Shown here one piece after another: positions 8,269 through 16,589 of a stretch of 64,000 nt of DNA (positions are counted from its first letter, which is position 1; the number at the start of each line of letters is the position of its first letter). The notes below the pieces were generated by a model. The model did no database searches, was not told the origin of the DNA, and worked only from the letters and a program-made list of their open reading frames with translations. The stretch is from Methylobacterium sp. 10. Its GTDB lineage: Bacteria; Pseudomonadota; Alphaproteobacteria; Rhizobiales; Beijerinckiaceae. Position numbers and translations under genes: made by a program. Where the stretch lies: positions 4,644,035 to 4,708,034 of the forward strand of contig NZ_KI912577.1 in NCBI RefSeq assembly GCF_000519085.1, given 5' to 3'.

Positions 8269-8631
8269 ATGTCCCTCAAGATCCGTCTCACCCGTGGCGG
8301 CGCCAAGAAGCGCCCGTATTACCGCATCGTCGTCGCCGACGCCCGCGCGCCCCGCGACGGCCGCTTCATCGAGAAGGTCGGCGTCTACGACCCGATGAAG
8401 CCCAAGGACGATCCGGCCCGCATCGTGCTCGAATCCGAGAAGATCCAGGCCTGGCTCGCCAAGGGCGCCCAGCCCACCGACCGCGTCCTGCGCTTCCTCG
8501 ACGCCGCCGGCCTCGCCAAGCGCCCCGCGCGCAACAACCCGCAGAAGGCCGAGCCGGGCGAGAAGGCCAAGGAGCGCGCCGCCAAGCGCGCCGAGAAGGC
8601 CGCCGCCCCGGCCGAAGACGCCGCAGCCTAA
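8269..8631 (+). CDS. rpsP: 30S ribosomal protein S16
   Basis: A 120-residue small-subunit ribosomal protein. The start SLKIRLTRGGAKKRPYYRIV and the following DARAPRDGRFIEKVGVYDP are the S16 signature. The usual domain ends near residue 82. A Lys/Ala/Glu-rich tail (about 85-120) is typical of alphaproteobacterial S16. It is preceded by a clear AGGAG (caacctcaggagcacacc). It sits between ffh and rimM and should be expressed with them. Confidence 0.98.
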   Translation: MSLKIRLTRGGAKKRPYYRIVVADARAPRDGRFIEKVGVYDPMKPKDDPARIVLESEKIQAWLAKGAQPTDRVLRFLDAAGLAKRPARNNPQKAEPGEKAKERAAKRAEKAAAPAEDAAA

Positions 8632-8643
8632 GGCGATCCCGCG

Positions 8644-9330
8644 ATGGCGCGCCGTCCCGGAGGCAGCACCCCCACCGGCGATGGCGGCCGTCGCGACCGC
8701 CCGGGCCGTATCGGCTCGGGTTCGGCGACCTCCGCGCATCGGCCCCGACCGATGCCGGAGGTGCCGCTCCCGTCCACGGATCCGAGCCTCGTCCAGATGG
8801 GCGAGTTCGGCCGTGCACACGGGCTCAACGGCGAAATTCGCCTGAAATCCTATACCGGCGATCCGCAGGCGATCGGCTCCTACGGGCCGCTGATCGGCGC
8901 CGGGGGGCAGCGCATCGAGCTCACCGACGTGCGCCGCGCCGGCGGAGCCTCACCCGACCTGCTCGTGGTGCGGGTGAAGGGCGTCTCCGACCGCAACGGC
9001 GCGGAAGCCCTGAACCGCCTCGCCATCTACCTGCCGCGCGACCGCCTCGGCCAAGTCGAGGACGAAGACGAGTTCTTCACCGCCGACCTCGTCGGGCTCG
9101 ACGTGGTGGATGTCTCGGGCGCGGTCCTCGGCACGGTCACCGACGTGCCGAATTACGGCGGCGGCGATCTCCTGGAGATTAAGCCGGCCCTTGGCGGTCC
9201 CACCGCGCTCCTGCCCTTCACCAAGGCGTTCGTCCCGACCCTCGACGTCGCCAACGGCCGGATCGTCATCGATCCGCCCCAGGACCTGTTCGCGCCCGCC
9301 GGGCCGAAGCCGCCCGACGAGCCGGTCTGA
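8644..9330 (+). CDS. rimM: ribosome maturation factor RimM
   Basis: A 228-residue 30S maturation factor that binds S19 and helps process 16S rRNA. The RimM domain starts near residue 48 (VQMGEFGRAHGLNGEIRLKSYT). The PRC-barrel half includes EFFTADLVGLDVVD (about 142) and NYGGGDLLEI (about 172). The first 45 residues are Arg/Gly/Pro-rich and not conserved. An AAGGCGA ribosome site favours the ATG at 8644, but an internal ATG at 8752 would give a more standard length. It starts 12 bases after rpsP. Its usual neighbour trmD is about 1.8 kb further on, past two reverse-strand genes. Confidence 0.96.
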   Translation: MARRPGGSTPTGDGGRRDRPGRIGSGSATSAHRPRPMPEVPLPSTDPSLVQMGEFGRAHGLNGEIRLKSYTGDPQAIGSYGPLIGAGGQRIELTDVRRAGGASPDLLVVRVKGVSDRNGAEALNRLAIYLPRDRLGQVEDEDEFFTADLVGLDVVDVSGAVLGTVTDVPNYGGGDLLEIKPALGGPTALLPFTKAFVPTLDVANGRIVIDPPQDLFAPAGPKPPDEPV

Positions 9331-9358
9331 GGCGAGAGCGCCCGGACCGGGATACCGG

Positions 9359-10150
9359 TCAGGGCTTGACGCTCGTCATCGTCGTCCGCGCCGTCTCCAG
9401 CGGTGCCGACGTCACCGGCATCGGCCCGTCGAACGGCCGCTCGTGCAGTCCGATCATGCCCAAGGTCGTCACCGTGGCGATCGAGAACAGGATCATCGCC
9501 ACGGCCTGCGGCACCGGCTTGTCCACATGGATCAATCCGATGGACACGAGGGTGAGCAGCGCCAGCACCATCAGCGTCAGCCATTTCGACTGGTCGCCCT
9601 GAACGTCGGCGAGGCCGAGGCGCGTACCGCGCTCGGCCCGCAGGTTCATCACCGCATCGAGAAGGCTCCCATGCGCGGCGGCTCCCGCCTCGGCGCTGTG
9701 CCGGGGATCGGCCACGGACTGCATCAGCTGGCCCAGGGCCTCGTTGGCGGTCGCCGACGACTCGCCCACCGTCATCTTCGGCCATTCGTCGTCGATCAGC
9801 GCGTTCGCATAGGCGACCAGCTTGGTGCGGATCACGGACATGTCGGATGCCGTGGCGAGGCTCAGATCATGCACGGCGAGCAGGTTGGTCTTCTCCGATT
9901 GGACGATCTTCGTTGCCTGCCTCTGACGCTCCCAGGCGTCGTTCGCCACGAAGCCCGTGAGCAGCGCCAGCATCACCGAGATGGCGTTGAAATAGGGTGC
10001 GACGACGCCGATCCCGAGTTTGTGCATACCCGGCCGGGTCGCGGACCAGTTGGAGAGGATGCTGATGGCACCCATGCAGACCGCGAAGACGGCGCTCAAA
10101 AGGACGAACATCTGCCAGACCGGCTGATCGAGCCAAAACGTCAGGACCAC
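9359..10150 (-). CDS. bestrophin-like DUF4239 membrane protein
   Basis: A 263-residue integral membrane protein resembling the DUF4239 (bestrophin-like) family, of unknown transport role. Two hydrophobic segments lie near the N-terminus (VWQMFVLLSAVFAVCMGAIS and APYFNAISVMLALLTGFVA). A soluble middle region (about 75-190) follows, then two more segments near 192-235 (WLTLMVLALLTLVSIGLI, AVAMILFSIATVTTLGMIGL). It starts with GTG, preceded by GGGAGA. It lies on the minus strand between rimM and trmD, so it interrupts the normal operon. Confidence 0.75.
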   Translation of the reverse strand: MVLTFWLDQPVWQMFVLLSAVFAVCMGAISILSNWSATRPGMHKLGIGVVAPYFNAISVMLALLTGFVANDAWERQRQATKIVQSEKTNLLAVHDLSLATASDMSVIRTKLVAYANALIDDEWPKMTVGESSATANEALGQLMQSVADPRHSAEAGAAAHGSLLDAVMNLRAERGTRLGLADVQGDQSKWLTLMVLALLTLVSIGLIHVDKPVPQAVAMILFSIATVTTLGMIGLHERPFDGPMPVTSAPLETARTTMTSVKP

Positions 10151-10229
10151 GCAAACATTCTCCCGCTCGGTGTTCGAGGCGGGGCCACCGTAGCGATTCG
10201 CCGCTACCGAACCGTGAATCCGGGCGCGA

Positions 10230-10970
10230 TCACGGCCGGTCGGATCGCGTCGTCACGTCCTTGCATGGGGTGATCGCGGAGGGGGCGGGACGCGCTCCGA
10301 TTGTGGGCGCCTCGAAGATCGCGAGATAGCCGACCCCGCCCTCCAGCACCGAGAAGCCGGTCTCCCGGTAGCCCGCCGCCGTGAGTTCGCACCGCAGCAG
10401 GGCCGGCGGCGTGCCGTGCCGCGAGGGAATCGCGTCGGCATCGACGATCCCGACCCGGCCGCCGGGCTTCATCGCGGCGGCGAGGTTGTGCAGGAGGCCG
10501 TAGGGCTGGCTGATCTCGTGATACATGTGGACCAGCAACGCCGCGTCGAGGGAGCCGGACGGGAGCCTCGGATCGTGGGGTTCGCCCCGCACCACGGTGA
10601 CGTTGCCGAGCTTGGCGCGCGCGATGCGTGCCGTCAGGTCGGCGAGGTAGCGCGGCGTCACGTCCTCGGCGATGACCCGCCCCTGCGGCCCGACCCGCTC
10701 GGCGAGACGCACCGTGTAATAGCCGCTGCCGGCCCCGATATCGCCGACCGTCTCCCCGGGCGCGATCCGCATCAGCCGGGCGACCTGCCCGACCTCATCG
10801 ACTTGGTCGCGCTGGGATTCCGACGCCCAGAGGGGCGCGATGATCTCGGCCACCGGCCTGTCCGGCCTCGGAAAGGCGGAGGCGGGGGCGCCGGGAGGTG
10901 CCAGCGGTTCTGCGGCGAAGGCCGGGACGATGAGGGTGAGGAAGGCCGCGAGGGCGAGACGACGGGACAT
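10230..10970 (-). CDS. class I SAM-dependent methyltransferase with signal peptide
   Basis: A 246-residue Rossmann-fold methyltransferase. Motif I, DIGAGSGYYTVRLAE, lies near 77-91, followed by an acidic AEDVTP and a GEPHDPRLP/LVHMYHEI stretch (about 125-155) typical of the fold. Residues 1-20 (MSRRLALAAFLTLIVPAFAA) form a signal peptide with an AFA-A cleavage site, so the enzyme is predicted to leave the cytoplasm. The substrate is unknown. It lies on the minus strand between rimM and trmD, 79 bases upstream of the DUF4239 gene in transcription order. Confidence 0.82.
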   Translation of the reverse strand: MSRRLALAAFLTLIVPAFAAEPLAPPGAPASAFPRPDRPVAEIIAPLWASESQRDQVDEVGQVARLMRIAPGETVGDIGAGSGYYTVRLAERVGPQGRVIAEDVTPRYLADLTARIARAKLGNVTVVRGEPHDPRLPSGSLDAALLVHMYHEISQPYGLLHNLAAAMKPGGRVGIVDADAIPSRHGTPPALLRCELTAAGYRETGFSVLEGGVGYLAIFEAPTIGARPAPSAITPCKDVTTRSDRP

Positions 10971-11108
10971 GACGGGACAACGAGACCGCCCGCCGGGAAG
11001 TGCCCTCCCCCGGTTGCGGCGCGTTGGCCTTCGTCCGCGGAGCCTGTCGCGGTGTGAGACCGGAAAGGGATTGTTGACCTACCCTGACCACACGCGCCAT
11101 CAAGCGGC

Positions 11109-11840
11109 ATGACGAGCGCGCCCTGGTCCGCAACGATCCTCACCCTCTACCCCGAGATGTTTCCCGGCCTCCTCGGGATGTCGCTCTCCGGCGATGCCCT
11201 CGCGCGCGGAACCTGGACCCTGGAGGCCCGGCAGATCCGCGAGCACGGGATCGGGCGCCACAGGGCGGTGGACGACACCCCGGCCGGCGGCGGCGCGGGC
11301 ATGGTGCTCCGCTGCGACGTGCTGGGTGCGGCCATCGATGCCGCCGCCTCCCCCGGCGATACCCGCCCCCGGCTGCTCATGAGCCCGCGCGGCCGCCCCC
11401 TGACGCAGGGCCGCGTGCGCGAACTGGCGGAGGGGCCGGGAATCGTCGTGGTCTGCGGCCGGTTCGAAGGGGTCGACGAGCGGGTCATCGCGGCGCGGGG
11501 CCTCGAGGAGGTCTCCATCGGCGACTACATCCTGTCGGGTGGCGAGGTTGCGGCCTTCGTCGCCATCGATGCCTGCGTGCGCCTGCTGCCCGGCGTCATG
11601 GGCAAGGCGGTCTCGGGCGACGAGGAGAGCTTCGAGGGCGGGCTCCTGGAATACCCGCACTACACCCGGCCGCGGGAGTGGGAGGGCCGTGCGATTCCCG
11701 ACATCCTCACCGGCGGCAACCATGGCGCCATCGCCCGCTGGCGCCGGGACGAGGCGGAACGGATCACCCGCGAGCGCCGGCCCGACCTGTTAAACGCGGA
11801 TAAATCTCATCCGACAAAGGCCCGACTCTCAAAGACTTGA
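11109..11840 (+). CDS. trmD: tRNA (guanine-N1)-methyltransferase TrmD
   Basis: A 243-residue SPOUT methyltransferase that makes m1G37 in tRNAs reading CNN codons, preventing frameshifts. It starts ATILTLYPEMFPGLLG and carries DDTPAGGGAGMVLR (about 57-70), MSPRG, the knot-forming CGRFEGVDERVI (about 116-127) and SIGDYILSGGE (about 136-146). These cover the cofactor-binding trefoil knot. It is of normal length. It is separated from rimM by two opposite-strand genes and is not followed by rplS, which usually completes this operon; serC follows instead. Confidence 0.98.
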   Translation: MTSAPWSATILTLYPEMFPGLLGMSLSGDALARGTWTLEARQIREHGIGRHRAVDDTPAGGGAGMVLRCDVLGAAIDAAASPGDTRPRLLMSPRGRPLTQGRVRELAEGPGIVVVCGRFEGVDERVIAARGLEEVSIGDYILSGGEVAAFVAIDACVRLLPGVMGKAVSGDEESFEGGLLEYPHYTRPREWEGRAIPDILTGGNHGAIARWRRDEAERITRERRPDLLNADKSHPTKARLSKT

Positions 11841-11937
11841 TCGGAAAAACCGATGCCTTTGTGCTCGGCGGGACTGAATTTCTTGCCCGAGCATCTTGCT
11901 AAGTCGCCGAGACAGGTTCATTGGCAGCGCCGGGCCA

Positions 11938-11955
11938 CTCCTCCCCAACGAGGAG
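11938..11955 (+). promoter_or_regulatory. leader hairpin upstream of serC
   Basis: A perfect 6-bp hairpin, CTCCTC (11938-11943) and GAGGAG (11950-11955) with a CCCAAC loop, lies 30 bases before the serC start. The GAGGAG arm itself resembles a ribosome-binding sequence; a separate AAGGA lies nearer the start. Alphaproteobacterial serC genes are known to carry a conserved structured leader (Rfam serC motif), and this could be it, but I could not run a covariance search. Confidence 0.4.
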
Positions 11956-11984
11956 CATTCATCTGTAAGGATGGACTTTTCATC

Positions 11985-13151
11985 ATGACACGTCCCAACA
12001 CGCGCCCCCGCGTGCCGAACTTCTCGTCCGGCCCCTGCACCAAGCGTCCGGGCTGGACCCTGCAGGCCCTTCAGAACGCCGCGCTCGGCCGCTCGCACCG
12101 CTCCCCCGCCGGCAAGGCCAAGCTGGTCGAGGCCATCGAGCTGACCCGCACCGTGCTGCGCGTGCCCGCCGATTACCGCATCGCCATCGTCCCCGCCTCC
12201 GATACCGGCGCCGTCGAAATGGCCATGTGGTCGATGCTCGGCCCGAAGACCGTCGAAGTCGCCGCCTGGGAAGCCTTCGGCTCCGAATGGGTCACCGACG
12301 CGCTGCAGGAACTCAAGATCTCGCCTATCGTCCACCAGACCGCCTACGGCGTGCTGCCGGACCTGTCGGCCATCGACACCCGGCACAACGACGTCATCTT
12401 CACCTGGAACGGCACCGCCGCCGGCGTCCGCGTGCCGAACGGCGACTGGATCGCCGCCGACCGCGAAGGCGTCACCATCTGCGACGCCACCTCGGCCGCC
12501 TTCGCCATGCCCCTCGACTGGGCCAAGCTCGATGTCGTTACCTTCTCCTGGCAGAAGGTGATGGGCGGCGAGGCGGCGCACGGCATGCTGGTCCTCTCGC
12601 CCCGCGCTGTCGCGCGCATCGAGAACAACACCCCCGCCTGGCCGATCCCCAAGGTCTTCCGCATGGCCAAGGGTGGCAAGCTGATCGAGGGCATCTTCAA
12701 GGGCGACACGATCAACACGCCCTCGCTCCTTGCGGTGGAGGATTACCTCGATACCCTGCGCTGGGCGCAAGGCATCGGCGGTCTCGACGCGCTCCATGCC
12801 CGCGCCGACGCCAATGCCAAGGTCGTCCACGACTGGGTGGCGCGCACGTCCTGGATCGGGCACCTCGCCGTCGATCCGGCGACGTATTCGAACACCGGCG
12901 TCTGCCTCGTCATCACCGATCCGGACGTCCTGGCCAAGGGTGACGCCACCGTGGCGGCTGTGGCCAAGGGCATCGCCGATACGCTCGATGCCGAGGGCAT
13001 CGCCTTCGACATCGGCGCCTATCGCGACGCGCCGGCCGGCCTGCGCATCTGGTGCGGCGGCACGGTGGAGACCTCGGACCTCGAGGCCCTGATGCCGTGG
13101 CTCGACTGGGCCTATGCGGCTGAAAAGGCCAGGCTCGCCAAGGCTGCGTGA
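11985..13151 (+). CDS. serC: phosphoserine aminotransferase SerC
   Basis: A 388-residue PLP enzyme of serine synthesis that converts 3-phosphohydroxypyruvate and glutamate to phosphoserine. It belongs to the alphaproteobacterial/archaeal SerC subgroup: NFSSGPCTKRPGWTL at 12-26, HRSPAGKAKL at 38-47, and the PLP lysine in FSWQKVMGG (K191). The start at MTRPNTRPRVPNF was chosen because conservation begins there and an AAGGA precedes it. The 44 upstream in-frame residues are leader RNA. It is followed by serA 207 bases on, across a repeat cluster, so both phosphorylated-pathway genes sit together. Confidence 0.97.
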   Translation: MTRPNTRPRVPNFSSGPCTKRPGWTLQALQNAALGRSHRSPAGKAKLVEAIELTRTVLRVPADYRIAIVPASDTGAVEMAMWSMLGPKTVEVAAWEAFGSEWVTDALQELKISPIVHQTAYGVLPDLSAIDTRHNDVIFTWNGTAAGVRVPNGDWIAADREGVTICDATSAAFAMPLDWAKLDVVTFSWQKVMGGEAAHGMLVLSPRAVARIENNTPAWPIPKVFRMAKGGKLIEGIFKGDTINTPSLLAVEDYLDTLRWAQGIGGLDALHARADANAKVVHDWVARTSWIGHLAVDPATYSNTGVCLVITDPDVLAKGDATVAAVAKGIADTLDAEGIAFDIGAYRDAPAGLRIWCGGTVETSDLEALMPWLDWAYAAEKARLAKAA

Positions 13152-13159
13152 GGCAATGC

Positions 13160-13300
13160 TCCCTCCCCCTCTCCCCTCTGCGGGAGAGGGTGGCCCGCGC
13201 AGCGGGTCGGGTGAGGGGAGCGCGCCGTCCGGAGAGGTCGTCCCCTCTCCCGGTCGCTCCGCGACCACCCTCCCCCGCATCGGGGGGAGGGTCGAGACCT
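13160..13300. repeat. palindromic repeat cluster between serC and serA
   Basis: The 207-base spacer is filled by GC-rich palindromes of the pattern CCCCTCTCCC...GGGAGAGGGTGGCCCGCG...GGGTGAGGGG. An inverted partner CCCCTCTCCCGG...CCACCCTCCCCC follows. The same family recurs after serA (14965-15088). It has no coding potential. It may act as a transcript-stabilising structure or weak terminator between the two genes. Confidence 0.6.
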
Positions 13301-13358
13301 GCCGCGCCGTCTCCCGAGTTCGCACCCCATCCCCCTTTCTCAAGAGCCGGAGGCCATC

Positions 13359-14951
13359 ATGGCTGCTCCCAAGGTGCTCATTTCCGATTCCCTCTCGAAC
13401 GCGGCCGTCCAGATCTTTCGTGACCGCGGAATCGACGTCGATTTCTTCCCCAACCTCGGCAAGGACAAGGAACGCTTTGCCGCCGTCATCGGCCATTACG
13501 ACGGCCTCGCCATCCGCTCGGCCACCAAGGTCACGGAGAAGGTGCTGGCGCAGACCTCGCGGCTGAAGGTCATCGGCCGGGCCGGGATCGGCGTCGACAA
13601 TGTCGATGTCGCGGCCGCCACGGCGCGCGGCGTCATCGTGATGAACACGCCCTTCGGCAATTCCATCACCACCGCCGAACACGCCATCGCGATGATGTTC
13701 GCTCTCGCGCGGCAGATCCCGCAGGCGGATCTCTCGACCCAGGCCGGGAAGTGGGAGAAGAACCGCTTCATGGGCGTCGAGCTGACGGGCAAGACGCTCG
13801 GCATCATCGGCTGCGGCAATATCGGCGCCATCGTCGCCGACCGCGCCATCGGCCTGAAGCTCAAGGTCGTCGCGTACGACCCCTACCTCTCCCCCGAGCG
13901 CGCCCTCGAGATCGGCGTGGAGAAGGTCGAGCTGGATGCGCTCCTGGCACGGGCCGACATCATCACGCTCCACGTGCCGATGACCGACAAGACCCGCAAC
14001 ATCCTGTCGGCCGAGAACCTCGCCCGGACGAAGCGCGGCGTGCGCATCGTCAACTGCGCCCGTGGCGGCCTCGTGGACGAGGTGGCACTCCGCGCCGCCC
14101 TCGATGCGGGCCATGTGGCCGGGGCGGCCTTCGACGTGTTCATCGAGGAGCCCGCCACCGCCAACCCGCTCTTCGGCCACCCGAACGTCATCTGCACGCC
14201 GCATCTCGGCGCCTCCACCAACGAGGCCCAGGAGAACGTGGCGCTGCAGGTCGCCGAGCAGATGTCCGACTACCTGATGACGGGGGCCATCACCAACGCG
14301 ATCAACTTCCCGTCCATTTCCGCGGATGAAGCTCCCCGGTTGAAGCCGTTCGTGGCGCTCGCCGAAAAGCTCGGTTCGTTCCTCGGCCAGCTCACGGACG
14401 CGCCGATCAAGGGCATCCGCATCACCTACGAAGGCGCTGTGGCCGGCATGAACACCCGCGCGCTCACCGCTGCGGCGGTGACCGGGGCGCTGCGGCCGTT
14501 CCTGCAGGACATCAACATGGTCTCCGCCCCCGCCCTGGCGCGCGAGCGCGGCATCGTCGTAGACGAGATCAAGCGCGAGGGCGGGGCGAGCGACTACGAA
14601 TCAGTGGTGCGCATCACCGTGGACGCCGAGGACATGCCGCGCGATGCCGCCGGCACGGTGTTCCATGACGGCAAGCCGCGGATCATCGAGATCCGCTCCA
14701 TCGCCATTGATGCCGCCTTCGCGCCGCACATGCTCTATGTCCGCAATCACGACAAGCCGGGCTTCATCGGCCGGCTCGGCACCATCCTCGGCGAGGCGGG
14801 CGTCAACGTCGCGACCTTCAACCTCGGCCGCGAGGAAGAGGGCGGCAACGCCATCTGCTTCTGCGCCGTCGATGCGCCGATCTCGGAGAGCGTGCGGGCG
14901 GAGATCGAGACGATCCCGCAGGTAAAGCGGGCGCGTCCGGTGAGCTTCTGA
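13359..14951 (+). CDS. serA: D-3-phosphoglycerate dehydrogenase SerA
   Basis: A 530-residue NAD-dependent dehydrogenase, the first step of serine synthesis from 3-phosphoglycerate. The substrate domain includes GRAGIGVDNVD (73-83). The NAD-binding GCGNIG is at 151-156. The catalytic triad is R235 (NCARGG), E264 (FIEEPA) and H282 (TPHLGAS). An intervening domain (about 315-450) and a C-terminal ACT domain (about 455-530, MLYVRNHDKPGFIGRLGTIL) make it the long, potentially serine-regulated form. In methylotrophs serine metabolism also feeds one-carbon assimilation, which fits the proposed host but is inference. Confidence 0.98.
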   Translation: MAAPKVLISDSLSNAAVQIFRDRGIDVDFFPNLGKDKERFAAVIGHYDGLAIRSATKVTEKVLAQTSRLKVIGRAGIGVDNVDVAAATARGVIVMNTPFGNSITTAEHAIAMMFALARQIPQADLSTQAGKWEKNRFMGVELTGKTLGIIGCGNIGAIVADRAIGLKLKVVAYDPYLSPERALEIGVEKVELDALLARADIITLHVPMTDKTRNILSAENLARTKRGVRIVNCARGGLVDEVALRAALDAGHVAGAAFDVFIEEPATANPLFGHPNVICTPHLGASTNEAQENVALQVAEQMSDYLMTGAITNAINFPSISADEAPRLKPFVALAEKLGSFLGQLTDAPIKGIRITYEGAVAGMNTRALTAAAVTGALRPFLQDINMVSAPALARERGIVVDEIKREGGASDYESVVRITVDAEDMPRDAAGTVFHDGKPRIIEIRSIAIDAAFAPHMLYVRNHDKPGFIGRLGTILGEAGVNVATFNLGREEEGGNAICFCAVDAPISESVRAEIETIPQVKRARPVSF

Positions 14952-14964
14952 CCGGGGGTTAGCT

Positions 14965-15088
14965 AACCCTCCCCCCTCTGCGGGGGAGGGTGCCCGCGGA
15001 GCGGGCGGGAGAGGGGCCGGCACAGATCCTTCCGGGCAGGGCGCTCCCCTCACCCGACATTCGCTGACGCGAAGGCCACCCTCTCCCG
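14965..15088. repeat. palindromic repeat cluster downstream of serA
   Basis: The same repeat family as at 13160-13300: CCCTCCCCCCTCTGCGGGGGAGGGTGCCCGCG followed by GGGCGGGAGAGGGG and an inverted CTCCCCTCACCCGAC...CCACCCTCTCCC. Together with the MITE-like copy B it fills most of the 463-base gap between serA and mtnA. The remaining bases, 15281-15414, carry the mtnA upstream region with no evident gene. Confidence 0.6.
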
Positions 15089-15102
15089 TAGTGACTACTG
15101 GA

Positions 15103-15280
15103 TTCAGACATGTCGCGGGCTGCGCGGACGAGCCCTCCTCCCCCTTGTGGGGAGGAGTTGGAGGTGGGGGTGATTGGGCGACCCACAGGGGGCGGAGGCT
15201 GGCGGAGCCACCCCCACTCCTAACCCCTCCCCACAAGGGGGAGAGGGACGCGCTTTTCCTGAAAGAGCCGATGTGTGAAG
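15103..15280. repeat. 178-bp MITE-like palindromic element, copy B
   Basis: The reverse-complement counterpart of the element at 4503-4678. It has the same block order, including CCTCCCCCTTGTGGGGAGG, TTGGAGGTGGGGGTGATTGG and CCCCCACTCCTAACCCCTCC. The terminal repeats are decayed relative to copy A (ATTCAGAC at 15103-15110, GTGTGAAG at 15273-15280). It has no coding capacity. Confidence 0.7.
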
Positions 15281-15414
15281 CCTGCCATGGAAGGTGGGGC
15301 GGGATTTCGACCGGCTGGCCTTACGCGTCTCGCGCCCACCCTTGATGGAGTCAAGCGCATGGCGCGAAGCCGAAGGACTGGTCCCGCCGCCCGGAACATG
15401 CGAGAGGCCCGCCC

Positions 15415-16530
15415 ATGAACATCGACGGCAAACCCTACCGCACCATCCTGCCCGCCGCCGACGGCGAATCCGTCGAGGTCATCGACCAGACCCGCCTGCC
15501 CTTCGCCTTCGAGCTGAAGCGGCTCGCCACCCTGGACGAAGCGGCCATCGCCATCCGCACCATGATCGTGCGCGGCGCGCCACTCATCGGGGTCACGGCG
15601 GCCTACGGGCTGGCCCTGGGTCTGCGGCGGGACGCCTCCGATGCCGGGATCGACCACGCCGTCGAGACCCTGGCCGCCACTCGCCCCACCGCGATCAACC
15701 TGCGCTGGGCCCTCGACCGTGTCGCCGCCAAGCTGCGCGAGGTCGCGGTCTCCGAGCGCGCGGCCTTCGCCTTCGCCGAAGCCGGGCGCATCGCCGAGGA
15801 GGACGTGGAGAGCTGCCACGCCATCGGACGCCACGGCGCCGCGATCCTCGCCGATCTGCACAAGGCCAAGGGTTACGACAAGGAAGAGGGCCGCCGTCTC
15901 AACGTGCTCACCCATTGCAACGCGGGCTGGCTCGCCACGGTCGATTGGGGCACCGCCCTCGCGCCGATATACGTGGCGCACGAGGCCGGCATCCCGGTCC
16001 ATGTCTATGTGGACGAGACCCGGCCACGGAACCAAGGCGCGGCGCTCACCGCCTTCGAGCTCAACGCGCACGGCGTGCCGCACACCGTCATCGCCGACAA
16101 TGCCGGCGGTCACCTGATGCAGCACGGCGCCATCGACGTCTGCATCGTCGGCTCGGACCGCACCACGGCCTCGGGCGACGTCTGCAACAAGATCGGCACC
16201 TACCTGAAGGCGCTGGCGGCCTCCGACAACCGCGTGCCGTTCTACGCCGCCCTGCCCTTCTCCACCATCGACTGGACCCTCACCGACGGCGTCGCGCAGA
16301 TCCCCATCGAGGAGCGTGACGGCCGCGAGGTATCCCACCTCACCGGTCGCCTCGCCGATGGCGGCTTCGCCACGATCGAGGTGGTCTCGCCCGGCAGCCC
16401 GGTGGCCAACCCGGCCTTCGACGTGACGCCGGCGCGTTTGGTGACGGGGATCATCACCGAGCGCGGCGTGGCATCGGCAAATGCGGAAGGCTTGTTGTCG
16501 CTGTATCCGGAGCGGCGCCCGGTGGCGTAG
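15415..16530 (+). CDS. mtnA: S-methyl-5-thioribose-1-phosphate isomerase MtnA
   Basis: A 371-residue enzyme of the methionine salvage pathway that isomerises methylthioribose-1-phosphate to methylthioribulose-1-phosphate. Signature blocks are MIVRGAPLIGVTAAYGLALG (about 45-64), LTHCNAGWLAT (about 164-174, with the catalytic Cys), DETRPRNQGAALTAFEL (about 200-216) and the CIVGSDRTTASGDVCNKIGTY stretch (about 243-263). It resembles eIF2B but has the full isomerase site. No other mtn gene is adjacent. A CGAGAGGCCC ribosome site supports the start. Confidence 0.96.
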   Translation: MNIDGKPYRTILPAADGESVEVIDQTRLPFAFELKRLATLDEAAIAIRTMIVRGAPLIGVTAAYGLALGLRRDASDAGIDHAVETLAATRPTAINLRWALDRVAAKLREVAVSERAAFAFAEAGRIAEEDVESCHAIGRHGAAILADLHKAKGYDKEEGRRLNVLTHCNAGWLATVDWGTALAPIYVAHEAGIPVHVYVDETRPRNQGAALTAFELNAHGVPHTVIADNAGGHLMQHGAIDVCIVGSDRTTASGDVCNKIGTYLKALAASDNRVPFYAALPFSTIDWTLTDGVAQIPIEERDGREVSHLTGRLADGGFATIEVVSPGSPVANPAFDVTPARLVTGIITERGVASANAEGLLSLYPERRPVA

Positions 16531-16589
16531 TCGAGCGATGACCGCCCGCCTTTCCCGACACGGGTCAGGGCCTGCGTCGCCACAACCGC

